Positions 36,482 through 45,295 of a stretch of 64,000 bases of DNA are shown here, in pieces. The translations under genes were made by a program, and so were the position numbers. The notes beneath the pieces are model-generated. The model was not told the origin of the DNA, ran no database searches, and saw only the letters and a program-made list of their open reading frames with translations. The DNA comes from Acidobacteriota bacterium (GTDB taxonomy: Bacteria > Acidobacteriota > Terriglobia > 2-12-FULL-54-10). The stretch spans positions 1 to 64,000 of the forward strand of contig SHUM01000012.1 in assembly GCA_009691245.1 (NCBI GenBank). Direction: 5' to 3'. Within the stretch, counting starts at the first letter, position 1, and every line of letters begins with the position of its first letter.

Positions 36482-37333
36482 ATGTTCCCAAATCGGTTTG
36501 ATTATCATCGCCCGAAGACGATTCAGGATGCCATTGCACTGCTGGTGAAGTACCAGGATGACGCCAAGCTCCTCGCCGGCGGACAGAGCCTGATCTCCAT
36601 GCTGAAGCTGCGGCTCGCCAACCCCACCTGCCTGGTGGACCTCGCCGGCCTCGCCGGCCTGAGCTACATCCGCGAGGAGGGCAACAAGATCGCCATCGGC
36701 GCGATGACCACCTACGCCGACATCAAGGACTCCAAGTTCCTGCAGGCTCAGTGTCCGCTGCTGCCGAAGGCCGCCGCCGTAGTGGGCGACGTTCAGGTGC
36801 GCAATCGCGGGACCATCGGAGGCAGCATCGCGCACGCCGATCCCGCTGGCGATGTGCCCGCCGCAATCCTCGCGCTCGATGCCGAGATCAAGGCAACCGG
36901 TCCTAATGGTGATCGTTGGCTGCAAGCGGCGGATTTCTTCGAGGGCATGTATGCTACCGGGCTGGCCGTGGATGAGATACTCACCGAGATTCGCGTTCCT
37001 GTACAAGGCAGCGCGCGATCCGCGTATATGAAGGCAGCGCGGCGCCCGTCGGACTTCGCCATCGTGGGCATGGCTGCATACATCAAGCTGGCTGCGAATA
37101 TGACCTGCGAGAGCATCGCCATCGCGGTTACCGGCGTTACCGACAAGCCCTATCGCGCATCAGCGGCGGAAGCGAAGTTAAAGGGGACGAAGCTCGAGGC
37201 CAAGTCGATTGAAGCCGCATCGCCATTGGTTACAGAGAACATTGACCTGGTGGGCAACATGCACGGCTCCGCCGACTTTCGCCGCCATTTGGCGGGCGTC
37301 TATTTGGGACGCGTGATCGCCGCCGCCCAGTAG
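36482..37333 (+). CDS. molybdenum hydroxylase FAD subunit (CoxM type)
   Basis: A 283-aa FAD-binding subunit. Flavin contacts are visible as KLLAGGQSLI near residues 30-39 and VRNRGTIGGSIAHADPAGD near 107-125. The C-terminal domain is the CO-dehydrogenase flavoprotein type. It completes the three-subunit enzyme, with FAD passing electrons onward. The gap from the large subunit is 104 nt, longer than within the rest of the set, and GGAAAG precedes the ATG. A family A palindrome follows 9 nt after the stop codon and probably closes the transcript. Confidence 0.94.
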   Translation: MFPNRFDYHRPKTIQDAIALLVKYQDDAKLLAGGQSLISMLKLRLANPTCLVDLAGLAGLSYIREEGNKIAIGAMTTYADIKDSKFLQAQCPLLPKAAAVVGDVQVRNRGTIGGSIAHADPAGDVPAAILALDAEIKATGPNGDRWLQAADFFEGMYATGLAVDEILTEIRVPVQGSARSAYMKAARRPSDFAIVGMAAYIKLAANMTCESIAIAVTGVTDKPYRASAAEAKLKGTKLEAKSIEAASPLVTENIDLVGNMHGSADFRRHLAGVYLGRVIAAAQ

Positions 37334-37342
37334 CGAAGATCG

Positions 37343-37426
37343 AACAGAGCCGCGACCGGGACGGGAGCGGTTGCTGGAGCGTATCGAGACTTCAACCAAC
37401 CGCTCCCTCCCGGTCGCGGCTCTGTT
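37343..37426. repeat. family A long palindrome, copy 3
   Basis: Left arm 37343-37373 and right arm 37397-37426 are reverse complements with a single 1-bp gap. The arms hold AACAGAGCCGCGACCGGG. It ends in TTAAAA, so it may double as a terminator of the molybdenum hydroxylase genes. Confidence 0.78.
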
Positions 37427-37488
37427 AAAAGCAAAACCCCACGGTATCTTCGCGATGCCGTGGGGTTGCGTTTGCACCGTAGCCCTGG

Positions 37489-38499
37489 CTAGCGAGGAAT
37501 CTTGATTAGCTTGCGCGCGTTGGTCTCGTAGATCTTCACGCGGTCTGACGGCGCCAAGGTGCAGCAATCCAGTGAGCGCATGGTCTCGCGCACGTTGAAC
37601 GCGCCGCCCTCGTGATCAAAGGGCATGTCGCTGCCATAGACCACGTTGTCCACACCGAAGAAAGCGATGCCGCACTCCATTGCGCCGGGGCCGGAGACGG
37701 CCGTGTCCGCGTAGAACTTGCGGAAGTAATCGAGCGGACGCAGCTTCAGCGAGTGCTCCCACAGATGCTTATCGTGAGCAGGTGTGCGGCTGCCGAGAAT
37801 GTCGAGGCCCGGGCCGATGCGGCCTTCAAAGTAAGGGATCATCGCGCCCAGATGATGCGTGATGATCTTCAGATTGGGCAGCTCGTCGAAGATGCCCGTG
37901 AACACCAGGCGTGACATGGCGATGCTGCTCTCATAAGGCCAGCCGAACACCCACCACAGCTCGTATTTCGAGTGCGACTCGTTTTGATAATCCGGAAAAG
38001 TCGAGGGCCGCGCCGGGTGCAGCCAGATGGGAAAGTCGTACTCGGCCATCTTCTTAAACAGTGGGCGGAACTCGACTTCATCGAGCGGACGTCCGTTGAC
38101 GTTGGTGAATATTTGCACGCCGCGCGCGCCAAGCTGCGTGATGGCGCGATCCACTTCCTTCAGGCAGGCATCCATATTGTTCATGGGCAATGAGGCGGCG
38201 AAGCCCAGGAAGCGATCGGGATACTTCAAGCACAACTCGGCCATGCCATCGTTGGCGATGCGCGCCAGCTCCGGAGAAACTTTGGGATCGCAGAAATTTT
38301 CAATGCCCGGCCCGGCCAGCGTCAAAAATTGATGATAGCCCTCATGCTGATCCATCACTTTGAAGCGCAGCTCCAGGTCCACCAGCATGGGCAGATCGCG
38401 CACGCGGTTATTGTGGTACTTGGCCGCGGCCTCCGAGACTGTCATCATGCGGTCGTAGAAGCCCTGGGTAAAGATGTGGGGAAAGATATCGATTTTCAT
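37489..38499 (-). CDS. amidohydrolase-2 / ACMSD-like decarboxylase family protein
   Basis: A 336-aa TIM-barrel metal enzyme of the amidohydrolase_2 family, which includes ACMSD and gamma-resorcylate decarboxylase. The N-terminal metal motif reads IDIFPHIF: His8 is kept, but Phe6 stands where the first His of HxH is usual. Other ligands are present: His161 (WLHPAR), His215/216 (ITHHLG) and Asp291 (GSDMPFD). These enzymes usually decarboxylate or hydrolyse aromatic acids or muconates. It converges with the molybdenum hydroxylase FAD gene around a family A palindrome. Substrate unknown. Confidence 0.88.
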   Translation of the reverse strand: MKIDIFPHIFTQGFYDRMMTVSEAAAKYHNNRVRDLPMLVDLELRFKVMDQHEGYHQFLTLAGPGIENFCDPKVSPELARIANDGMAELCLKYPDRFLGFAASLPMNNMDACLKEVDRAITQLGARGVQIFTNVNGRPLDEVEFRPLFKKMAEYDFPIWLHPARPSTFPDYQNESHSKYELWWVFGWPYESSIAMSRLVFTGIFDELPNLKIITHHLGAMIPYFEGRIGPGLDILGSRTPAHDKHLWEHSLKLRPLDYFRKFYADTAVSGPGAMECGIAFFGVDNVVYGSDMPFDHEGGAFNVRETMRSLDCCTLAPSDRVKIYETNARKLIKIPR

Positions 38500-38735
38500 G
38501 CAACCCTCGTCACGCAGGAATTGGACTCATTCCAGAAATAGGCCATGCCGCGACCGCGACCGCGCCTGCGCCAGTCGCGCACCACGGCCATGTCCGTATC
38601 AGTGGAATCAAGGATTTTACGGCATGTGGAACAGCTTCGCCACTGTTTTCCTAAGATACTTTTGAAGCTCGCGGCGCAAACGCGGCTGCAGCGCCAGGGC
38701 TCCCCAGTAAGTGATGTCGCTTCCAATCATTCTGC
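38500..38735. other. intergenic region without a recognisable gene
   Basis: Between the divergent amidohydrolase (minus) and receptor (plus) genes I find no convincing gene. Small open frames here have no ribosome site and no recognisable motif. Confidence 0.5.
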
Positions 38736-38764
38736 TTGACAGTAATCCATCAATTTTATATAGT
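38736..38764 (+). promoter_or_regulatory. sigma-70-like promoter of third receptor gene
   Basis: TTGACA (38736-38741), exactly 17 bp, then TATAGT (38759-38764), 52 nt before the start codon at 38817. The -35 box is perfect and the -10 box differs from TATAAT at one position. It is the best promoter match in this window. Confidence 0.8.
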
Positions 38765-38816
38765 CCGGCCACGGGTCTAAATTGTAGAAATTGGGTATCA
38801 ATCGGGAGATTATGCG

Positions 38817-41800
38817 ATGACACTAAAGGCATTTGTGCGCGGTTATTTGTCAGGCCGCAAGATCCTTACGCTTATGGTTCTGGTGTTGCTGGGAGGCAAC
38901 TGGGCATTGGCGCAGGTTACCACCGGAACGGTCTCTGGCACGGCGACCGACAGCAGCGGCGCGGTGCTGCCCGGCGTCAAGATTGAAGTCATGAGCGAAA
39001 CCACTGGCTTGACGCGAACCGTTGTGACCAACGCCACGGGACACTACTCAGCTCCGCAGCTCACCGTCGGCGAATATCGAGTCTCGGCCACGCTCGAAGG
39101 ATTCAAGACTGAGGTGCGCAGCGGCGTGGTGCTTACCATCGGACGCGAAGCGGTGATCGACCTGCAGATGTCCGTCGGCGCAGTGGCGGAGACGGTGGAA
39201 GTGACCGGCGAAGCGCCACTCGTGCAGACCACCGAGTCCACGGTCAGCTATATCGTGGACGACCGAACCATTCGCGAGTTGCCGCTCAACGGCCGCGACA
39301 TGACGCAGCTCATCCTGCTGAACCCCGGCGTTACGATCTCCGTGAACAGCCCGGCCAACTCGGCCTTCAGCGGCTACGGCAAGCGTGTCAGCATCTCCGG
39401 CATGAGGGGCGAGGACAACATCTATCTGCTGGACGGCGGATTGATCGGCGACTTCCGCCGCCACATTCCCGCCGGACCTTCCGGTGCGCTACTCGGCATC
39501 GAAACCGTGCAGGAATTCCAGGTGCTTACCAGTTCGTTCAGCGCGCAGTACGGACGCGCTCTCGGCGGCGTGTTCAACGCCGTCTCCAAGGGCGGCACCA
39601 ACGAATTCCACGGCAACGCATATGATTTTCTGCGCAACAGCGCGGTAGACGCCCGCGACTTTTTCGACCGCAAGCGTTTCGCGGACAGCCCGCGACTGCC
39701 TCCGTTCCGCCGCAACCAGTTCGGCGCAACTTTTGGCGGACCGGTCCAGCAGGACAAGACCTTCTTCTTTTTGGCCTACGAGAGCACGCGCGAAGTAAAG
39801 ACGAGCCTGCAGGCCCCTGCCACCATGGACGCCGACTTACGCCGGGGAATTCTCAAGTTGAATGGAAACCCCACGGGAGTGACCGCGCCGATTAATCCGA
39901 TCATGATCCCTTACATCAATCAGTATCCGCTGCCCAGCCCGCAGGGGCGCGCCTTCGGCGATGGAACGGCTGAGTTTCTGTACGATTACAAGCAGCGCAG
40001 CACGGAGCATTTTGGCCAGACGCGCGTGGATTTGCCCAGTCTGACGGCGCAAGACTCGTTCTTCGTCCGCTTCACCGGATCCAGCTCGACGGGCAATGCC
40101 CCCAACTCGTTCCCCGGCTTTGAGCAGGTTTCGAGCCTGAAGTCCTGGCTGGCCACGCTGTCCGAGACGCACATCGTCTCGCCGACAACGTTGAATACCT
40201 TTCGCTTCCACTTCAATCGGGTCATTCCCCTCGATACCGGCAACGCGCCGGCTCCCGGACCAGGCATCACCTTGACGCCGGGTCAGGAAAACCTCCCGAT
40301 GGTGAGCCCCACCGGGCTTACTTCTTACGGCGGCGCGGGATTCGATACCGACCCCACCTACATGGTCAGCAATCGCTTTTCGTTTCAGGACGACGTCAAC
40401 ATAACGATAGGTGGGCATTCGCTGCAAGTGGGCGGTATGCTCGAGCGGTTGCAGTTCAACGGCAGCTTCCCGAACCGCAGCTTCGGCGTCTGGGGCTTCA
40501 CTAACGTGCCGAATTTTCTGGCGGGAGTCGCCAACACCTATCGCGGACCAATCCCCGGCCAGGGAACTTACGAGCGGGGATTCCGCAACTGGGCCTTTGC
40601 GCTTTACCTGCAGGATGACTGGCGCGTAACGCCGAAGCTGACCGTGAACCTCGGCGTGCGCTGGGAGCCGCAGACCGTTCCCACCGAAGTCGCCAACCGC
40701 ATCTCCAACCTTCGTTACATCACGGACAATCAGGGGACTGTCGGTTCGCCGTATTGGAAGAACACGTCGTGGGACGAGTTCGGCCCGCGCGTCGGGTTCG
40801 CCTATTCGCCGTTCGATGGCGGCAAGACTTCCATTCGCGGTGGAGCTGGCATGCTCTATGAACCCAACGATCCGAACCTCTACTACACCCAGATGGTACG
40901 CAACCCTCCGCTGGGATATGACTTCACCATCGCGGTCCCGGCCAATCTACAGCGCTTCCCGGATGCGCAGGCCCAGATCAACGCGCAGAACACCTCCGGG
41001 CCGGGCTATGCAATTCCCTTTGATAACATGCGGAGTCCCCATGCATTGCAGTACAACCTGAACCTCCAGCAACAGTTCGGTGCGGCGAATCTGGTGACGG
41101 TGGGATTCGTCGGCAGCCGCGGCATCAATCTTCTGTCGGTGGGCGACATCAACATGCCGCAGGCGGTGTGGGACGGCGTTTCGCTGGCGATGCCCGATGG
41201 CGCCACGCTGCGCAATCCAACGTGGTCCTCTGTGGTCTATTACGCCAATGACACCAGCTCCTTCTACAACGGCCTGCTGACGACCTATCAACGGCGATTC
41301 TCTGCCGGCCTCCAGGGTCAGGTCTCCTTTACCTGGTCGAAGAACATCTCCGAAACCGATGCCGGACAAACGGCCTCGGCGGTTACCCCCGGCGGCGGAC
41401 GCATGAAATATCCTCATGATCATTTCGCGCAACGCGGACTGAGCGGCTACGACTTCCGCCGCATCCTCACCTTCAGCTACACCTATGAATTGCCCTTCGG
41501 CAAGAATATGGGTGGAGTGCTCGGAAAGGTGCTCTCCGGCTGGCAGACCACCGGCGTGCTGACCATTCGCGATGGACAGGCGCAGTCGGTGCTGGCAACC
41601 GTTTCCGCCGCACTCACTCCGCTGGCGGTGACACCCCGCTCGCCAAATGCCAATCCGAATTACAAAGGCGAATTCAATAAGGGCGGGTCCGTCGGCTGCT
41701 CGATCAGCAGCACAGGCGTGGTCTACTTGAGCCCGGACACTCCGCCAGCCGGCACGGCGCTGTCACGCACGATCGCCGCAGGCGCGCCATTGGGAACGCC

Positions 41801-42113
41801 GGAACTGTACTTCGATCCCTGCGCGTATTCCGCTCCGGGCGCACGGCAGCTTGGCAATCTGGCACGCAATACGCTGATCGGCCCTGGCGCAATCGCCTGG
41901 AACCCCGCGCTGTCCAAGAAGACATCCATCACGGAACGCACCAGCCTGGAGTTCCGCGCTGAATTCTTCAATATCCTGAACCGACCGAACCTGGGCATCC
42001 CCGCCAGCACCGTCTACAACGGCACCGGCGCCGCAGTGGGTACTGCGGGAGTAATCAACGGCACCAGCACCACTTCGCGGCAGATGCAATTTGCTCTGAA
42101 GCTGGTTTATTAG
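38817..42113 (+). CDS. TonB-dependent receptor, Oar-like
   Basis: A 1,098-aa outer-membrane transporter. Signal peptide of about 33 residues with a longer basic N-region (MTLKAFVRGYLSGRKIL) ending LAQVTTG, then the regulatory beta domain (SGTATDSSGAVLPGVKIEV), plug with IRELPLNGRDM near 155-165, and a barrel ending in Tyr (FALKLVY). GGGAG precedes the ATG and a strong promoter-like pair lies 52 nt upstream. It belongs with the gene at 49727 rather than the tandem pair at 7.6-14.3 kb: the two share the HIPAGPSGALLGIE/LGLE block. The neighbours, an MFS carrier and UbiD enzymes, suggest uptake of aromatic acids or oligomers. Confidence 0.93.
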   Translation: MTLKAFVRGYLSGRKILTLMVLVLLGGNWALAQVTTGTVSGTATDSSGAVLPGVKIEVMSETTGLTRTVVTNATGHYSAPQLTVGEYRVSATLEGFKTEVRSGVVLTIGREAVIDLQMSVGAVAETVEVTGEAPLVQTTESTVSYIVDDRTIRELPLNGRDMTQLILLNPGVTISVNSPANSAFSGYGKRVSISGMRGEDNIYLLDGGLIGDFRRHIPAGPSGALLGIETVQEFQVLTSSFSAQYGRALGGVFNAVSKGGTNEFHGNAYDFLRNSAVDARDFFDRKRFADSPRLPPFRRNQFGATFGGPVQQDKTFFFLAYESTREVKTSLQAPATMDADLRRGILKLNGNPTGVTAPINPIMIPYINQYPLPSPQGRAFGDGTAEFLYDYKQRSTEHFGQTRVDLPSLTAQDSFFVRFTGSSSTGNAPNSFPGFEQVSSLKSWLATLSETHIVSPTTLNTFRFHFNRVIPLDTGNAPAPGPGITLTPGQENLPMVSPTGLTSYGGAGFDTDPTYMVSNRFSFQDDVNITIGGHSLQVGGMLERLQFNGSFPNRSFGVWGFTNVPNFLAGVANTYRGPIPGQGTYERGFRNWAFALYLQDDWRVTPKLTVNLGVRWEPQTVPTEVANRISNLRYITDNQGTVGSPYWKNTSWDEFGPRVGFAYSPFDGGKTSIRGGAGMLYEPNDPNLYYTQMVRNPPLGYDFTIAVPANLQRFPDAQAQINAQNTSGPGYAIPFDNMRSPHALQYNLNLQQQFGAANLVTVGFVGSRGINLLSVGDINMPQAVWDGVSLAMPDGATLRNPTWSSVVYYANDTSSFYNGLLTTYQRRFSAGLQGQVSFTWSKNISETDAGQTASAVTPGGGRMKYPHDHFAQRGLSGYDFRRILTFSYTYELPFGKNMGGVLGKVLSGWQTTGVLTIRDGQAQSVLATVSAALTPLAVTPRSPNANPNYKGEFNKGGSVGCSISSTGVVYLSPDTPPAGTALSRTIAAGAPLGTPELYFDPCAYSAPGARQLGNLARNTLIGPGAIAWNPALSKKTSITERTSLEFRAEFFNILNRPNLGIPASTVYNGTGAAVGTAGVINGTSTTSRQMQFALKLVY

Positions 42114-42330
42114 CGCGACGTTATTGCAGTGGCAGCCTCTTCGCCCAATTATGGGAAAACTCCATAAGTCGGCGAGGGGGTTGCCGCATACAACCAGCCC
42201 AGTTGAAAATGGTTTCGTTACATCTTTTAAGCTGAATATTCCTGCTCTTGAACGCCCCCTTCTGACATATCATAATCATCCGGTGAGTTCCGCGCCGTAA
42301 GCCGCCGACCGTTGGCGTGCAAAGGAGTTT

Positions 42331-43689
42331 ATGGGTCCCGCTTCGAAGAATGCCGCGCCAGACCAAGCACCAACCCAAGCCTCGGGAAACCCTGGCGCGG
42401 GTCGCCAGACCAAGCTCGTGATGCTCAGCCTGCTGAGCGGCGCGATGATGTTCTCCTTCATGATTCGCCTAGTCCTTGGCGTGGCCGCGCCCAAGCTCAG
42501 GCAAATTTACGAAATCGCTCCGAAGGACATGGGCTACCTCCTTTCCGGATGGAACTGGTCCTACACCGGTGCCCTGCCGCTGGCCGGCCCCATCGTGGAT
42601 AAGTTTGGTCCTTGGATTTCCATGGGCATCGGCTCGGCGATTTGGGGAATTTCCACTATGGCGTTGCCGCTCGCCGCGGGCTTCACAGGGATATTCATCA
42701 TGCGCTTTGTGTTCGGCATCGGCCAGGGCATCCTGATCCCCACCACCTCCACTTCGGTCTCCAGCCTCTTTCCCGCAAATGAGCGAACGCGCGCCGTCTC
42801 GGTGGCCTTCACAGGCAATGCGGTAGGATTGGCCATTGGCGCGCCCGTTGCCGCGATGATTCTGTCGCGCTGGGGGTGGGAGTGGATATTCTACATCATC
42901 GGCGGAGCCAGTCTGGTCCTGACCGCGCTGTGGTTCTGGCTCTACCCGAACAAAACGATCGGCCTGGTAAAAGCTCCGGCGTCCGCCGCGGGAGCTGATG
43001 AAGCCCCGCCCATGGCGTGGCTTTCGCTATTCCGCTATCGCTCCACCTGGGGCATCGCTTTCGGACAGTGCGGCTATCTCTATGCTTACTACTTTTTCGT
43101 GAGTTGGCTGCCCACTTATCTGGTCGACGCGCGGGGCATGACCATACTCAAATCAGGATTCGTATCCTCGCTTCCCTTCCTCGCCGGAGTGCTTGGAACC
43201 CTTGCGGGCGGATGGCTCGGCGACTTCCTGATCGCGCGCGGCGTCAGTCCAACGGTCTCGCGCAAAAGCATCATTGGTGGCGGACTGGTGGGATCTACGG
43301 TGATGGTAATCGCCGCGGCCTACATCGAGAATGTCTGGCTGGCGGTTACCCTAATTACTCTCTGTGTCGGCTCGCTGCGCCTGGCGACGGCTTCGGCGAA
43401 CTCGCTGCCGATTGATCTGGCACCGCGCACCGTGCTGGGCTCGGTTACGTCGATTCAGAATTTCTTCGGCAATATCGGTGGCCTGCTCGCGCCTATCGTC
43501 ACCGGCTACATGGTTCAAGCCAGCGGTGGATCATTCATCGGTTCGCTCGTCGTGGCCGGAGGCATGGCTACCTTCGGCGCGATATCTTATGTGTTCGTAG
43601 TGGGAGACCTCGACAAGGACCGCATTGCGCCGCGCGATACCATTGCCAAGACTGGACTCGCGGTACCGTCAGCGCAGACTGCTTCCTAG
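42331..43689 (+). CDS. MFS transporter, ACS/anion-type
   Basis: A 452-aa inner-membrane carrier with 12 predicted helices after a 30-residue Ala/Pro-rich N-terminus. The segment VDKFGPWISMGIGSAIWG after helix 2, the RFVFGIGQGILIPTTST stretch and WEWIFYIIGG fit the anion:cation symporter (ACS) group, which imports organic acids such as sugar acids and aromatic acids. AAAGGAG lies before the ATG at the usual distance. It is followed 49 nt later by a UbiD gene, so it likely brings in the acid that UbiD decarboxylates (inference). Confidence 0.9.
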   Translation: MGPASKNAAPDQAPTQASGNPGAGRQTKLVMLSLLSGAMMFSFMIRLVLGVAAPKLRQIYEIAPKDMGYLLSGWNWSYTGALPLAGPIVDKFGPWISMGIGSAIWGISTMALPLAAGFTGIFIMRFVFGIGQGILIPTTSTSVSSLFPANERTRAVSVAFTGNAVGLAIGAPVAAMILSRWGWEWIFYIIGGASLVLTALWFWLYPNKTIGLVKAPASAAGADEAPPMAWLSLFRYRSTWGIAFGQCGYLYAYYFFVSWLPTYLVDARGMTILKSGFVSSLPFLAGVLGTLAGGWLGDFLIARGVSPTVSRKSIIGGGLVGSTVMVIAAAYIENVWLAVTLITLCVGSLRLATASANSLPIDLAPRTVLGSVTSIQNFFGNIGGLLAPIVTGYMVQASGGSFIGSLVVAGGMATFGAISYVFVVGDLDKDRIAPRDTIAKTGLAVPSAQTAS

Positions 43690-43738
43690 CATCCGCTGCC
43701 CCTCAATTCTTTCGATCATGTAAAAAGGAATTTCCCGA

Positions 43739-45163
43739 ATGCCCTACAAGGACCTGCGTGAGTATCTCAAGGTTTTAGAGAGCAAAGGACTGCTCTGCCA
43801 CATTACGGCGGAAGTGGACAAGGATTGGGAGATCAGCGCGGTCTGTCGCCACACTTTCCGCAGCATTCCGCAGGAGCGCCGCCCTGCGCTGATGTTCGAC
43901 AAGATCAAGGGCCACGACATCCCGCTCGTGGTGGGCATACTGGGCGGCTCGCGCGAGATCTACGCCACCGCGCTCGGGACTGACCAGAAGGGCGTTTGGG
44001 ACACGTGGGCGCGCGGCAAAAATCCCATTGCGCCAAAAGTAGTGAGCAGCGGGCCGTGTCAGGAAGTGGTGCACATGGGCGAAGATGCGAATCTGGAGAT
44101 GCTCCCCGCGCCCATCTGGACCGTCGGCCAGGACCCCAGCCCCTACCACACTTCGCCGTTCGTCATTTCACGCGACCCGGAGACGCGCGTGCAGAACGTC
44201 GGAACTTACCGCCTGCAAGTGAAGAACGCTCATCGCGGCGGCCTGATGATCAACCCGCAACGCGGCATGCGCGTACACATGCAGAAGAACGAAGCCAAGG
44301 GCGGCGCCACCGAAGCGGCCATCGTCTTCGGCACCGACCCGGTAATCGGACTGACATCCGTGAGTCCATTCCCTGCGGGCGTGGACGAGCTGGCCGCTGC
44401 CGGCGGCATTCGCGGCGAGGCGGTGGAAGTGGTCCGCTGCAAGACGGTGGATATCGACGTGCCCGCCACCGCCGAGATTGTAGTCGAGGGCCGCGTGCCC
44501 TATCTGGGCAACGAGCCGGAAGGTCCCTTCGGCGAGTACGCCGGATATATGGGCGCGGGCGGCAACAATCCCGTCTTTGAAGTTACCTGCATCACGCACC
44601 GCAAGAACCCAATCTATCAAGCGTTTCTCAGCCAGATGCCGCCGAGCGAATCCAGTTGCATCAAGGCCTTCGGCCGCGAATTGGAGATTCGCCGCCACCT
44701 CGTGAATAATCTCGGCCTGCCCGTGCAGGATGTCTGCCTGCCGGAGAGCGGCAGCTCCACGGCCACGGTGATCGTGTCCCTCCGCAAGGCGAACCGCTTT
44801 CAGCCGTTGAAGGTCATGACGGGCGTGTGGTCGATGAACGCCGGCATCGGCAAGATCGTCATCGTGGTGGACGACGACATCAACATCCGTGACCCCTTCC
44901 AGGTCGATTGGGCCATCGCCTTCCGCATCCAACCCGATCAGGACGTCCGCATCATCTCCAACACCGATCCCATCACGCTCGACCCCTCGCAGCCGCTACG
45001 GAACGGCCAGCCAATCCCAGCCGCCGAACAGGTCAGCTCGAAGCTGGGCATCGACGCCACGCGCAAGCACGCCTACCCGCCGCCATCGGTGCCACCGAAA
45101 GAGCATCTGGACAAAGTAGCGGCGCAATGGGAGCGCTACGGCATCCGCCCCGTCGCGCAATAA
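43739..45163 (+). CDS. UbiD-family prenyl-FMN-dependent decarboxylase, first of a pair
   Basis: A 474-aa UbiD protein with the full catalytic motif EGPFGEYAGY, Glu261 and Glu266, and NVGTYRLQVKNAHRGGL supplying Arg. It lies 49 nt after an MFS transporter gene and 132 nt before a second UbiD gene, so the three form a likely transport-and-decarboxylation unit. AAGGAA precedes the ATG. Sequence similarity to the UbiD at 314 is only general, so the substrates probably differ. UbiX, needed to make prenyl-FMN, is not in the window. Confidence 0.94.
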   Translation: MPYKDLREYLKVLESKGLLCHITAEVDKDWEISAVCRHTFRSIPQERRPALMFDKIKGHDIPLVVGILGGSREIYATALGTDQKGVWDTWARGKNPIAPKVVSSGPCQEVVHMGEDANLEMLPAPIWTVGQDPSPYHTSPFVISRDPETRVQNVGTYRLQVKNAHRGGLMINPQRGMRVHMQKNEAKGGATEAAIVFGTDPVIGLTSVSPFPAGVDELAAAGGIRGEAVEVVRCKTVDIDVPATAEIVVEGRVPYLGNEPEGPFGEYAGYMGAGGNNPVFEVTCITHRKNPIYQAFLSQMPPSESSCIKAFGRELEIRRHLVNNLGLPVQDVCLPESGSSTATVIVSLRKANRFQPLKVMTGVWSMNAGIGKIVIVVDDDINIRDPFQVDWAIAFRIQPDQDVRIISNTDPITLDPSQPLRNGQPIPAAEQVSSKLGIDATRKHAYPPPSVPPKEHLDKVAAQWERYGIRPVAQ

Positions 45164-45295
45164 TGCGCCGGTCGCCACGGCATGACTCTTGTGCGTGAGA
45201 TTTACGACTTGATGGTAGCAGCGCGGACTGGTTTATTATTTTGCATTTGTGGTTTTGAGAATTACTATAGAAAAACAGTAGCAACGAGGTGTGGA

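Noticed and set aside
38617-38832. Minus-strand open frame upstream of the third receptor
   Set aside because: It overlaps the promoter-like pair and receptor start, with no ribosome site or recognisable motif.
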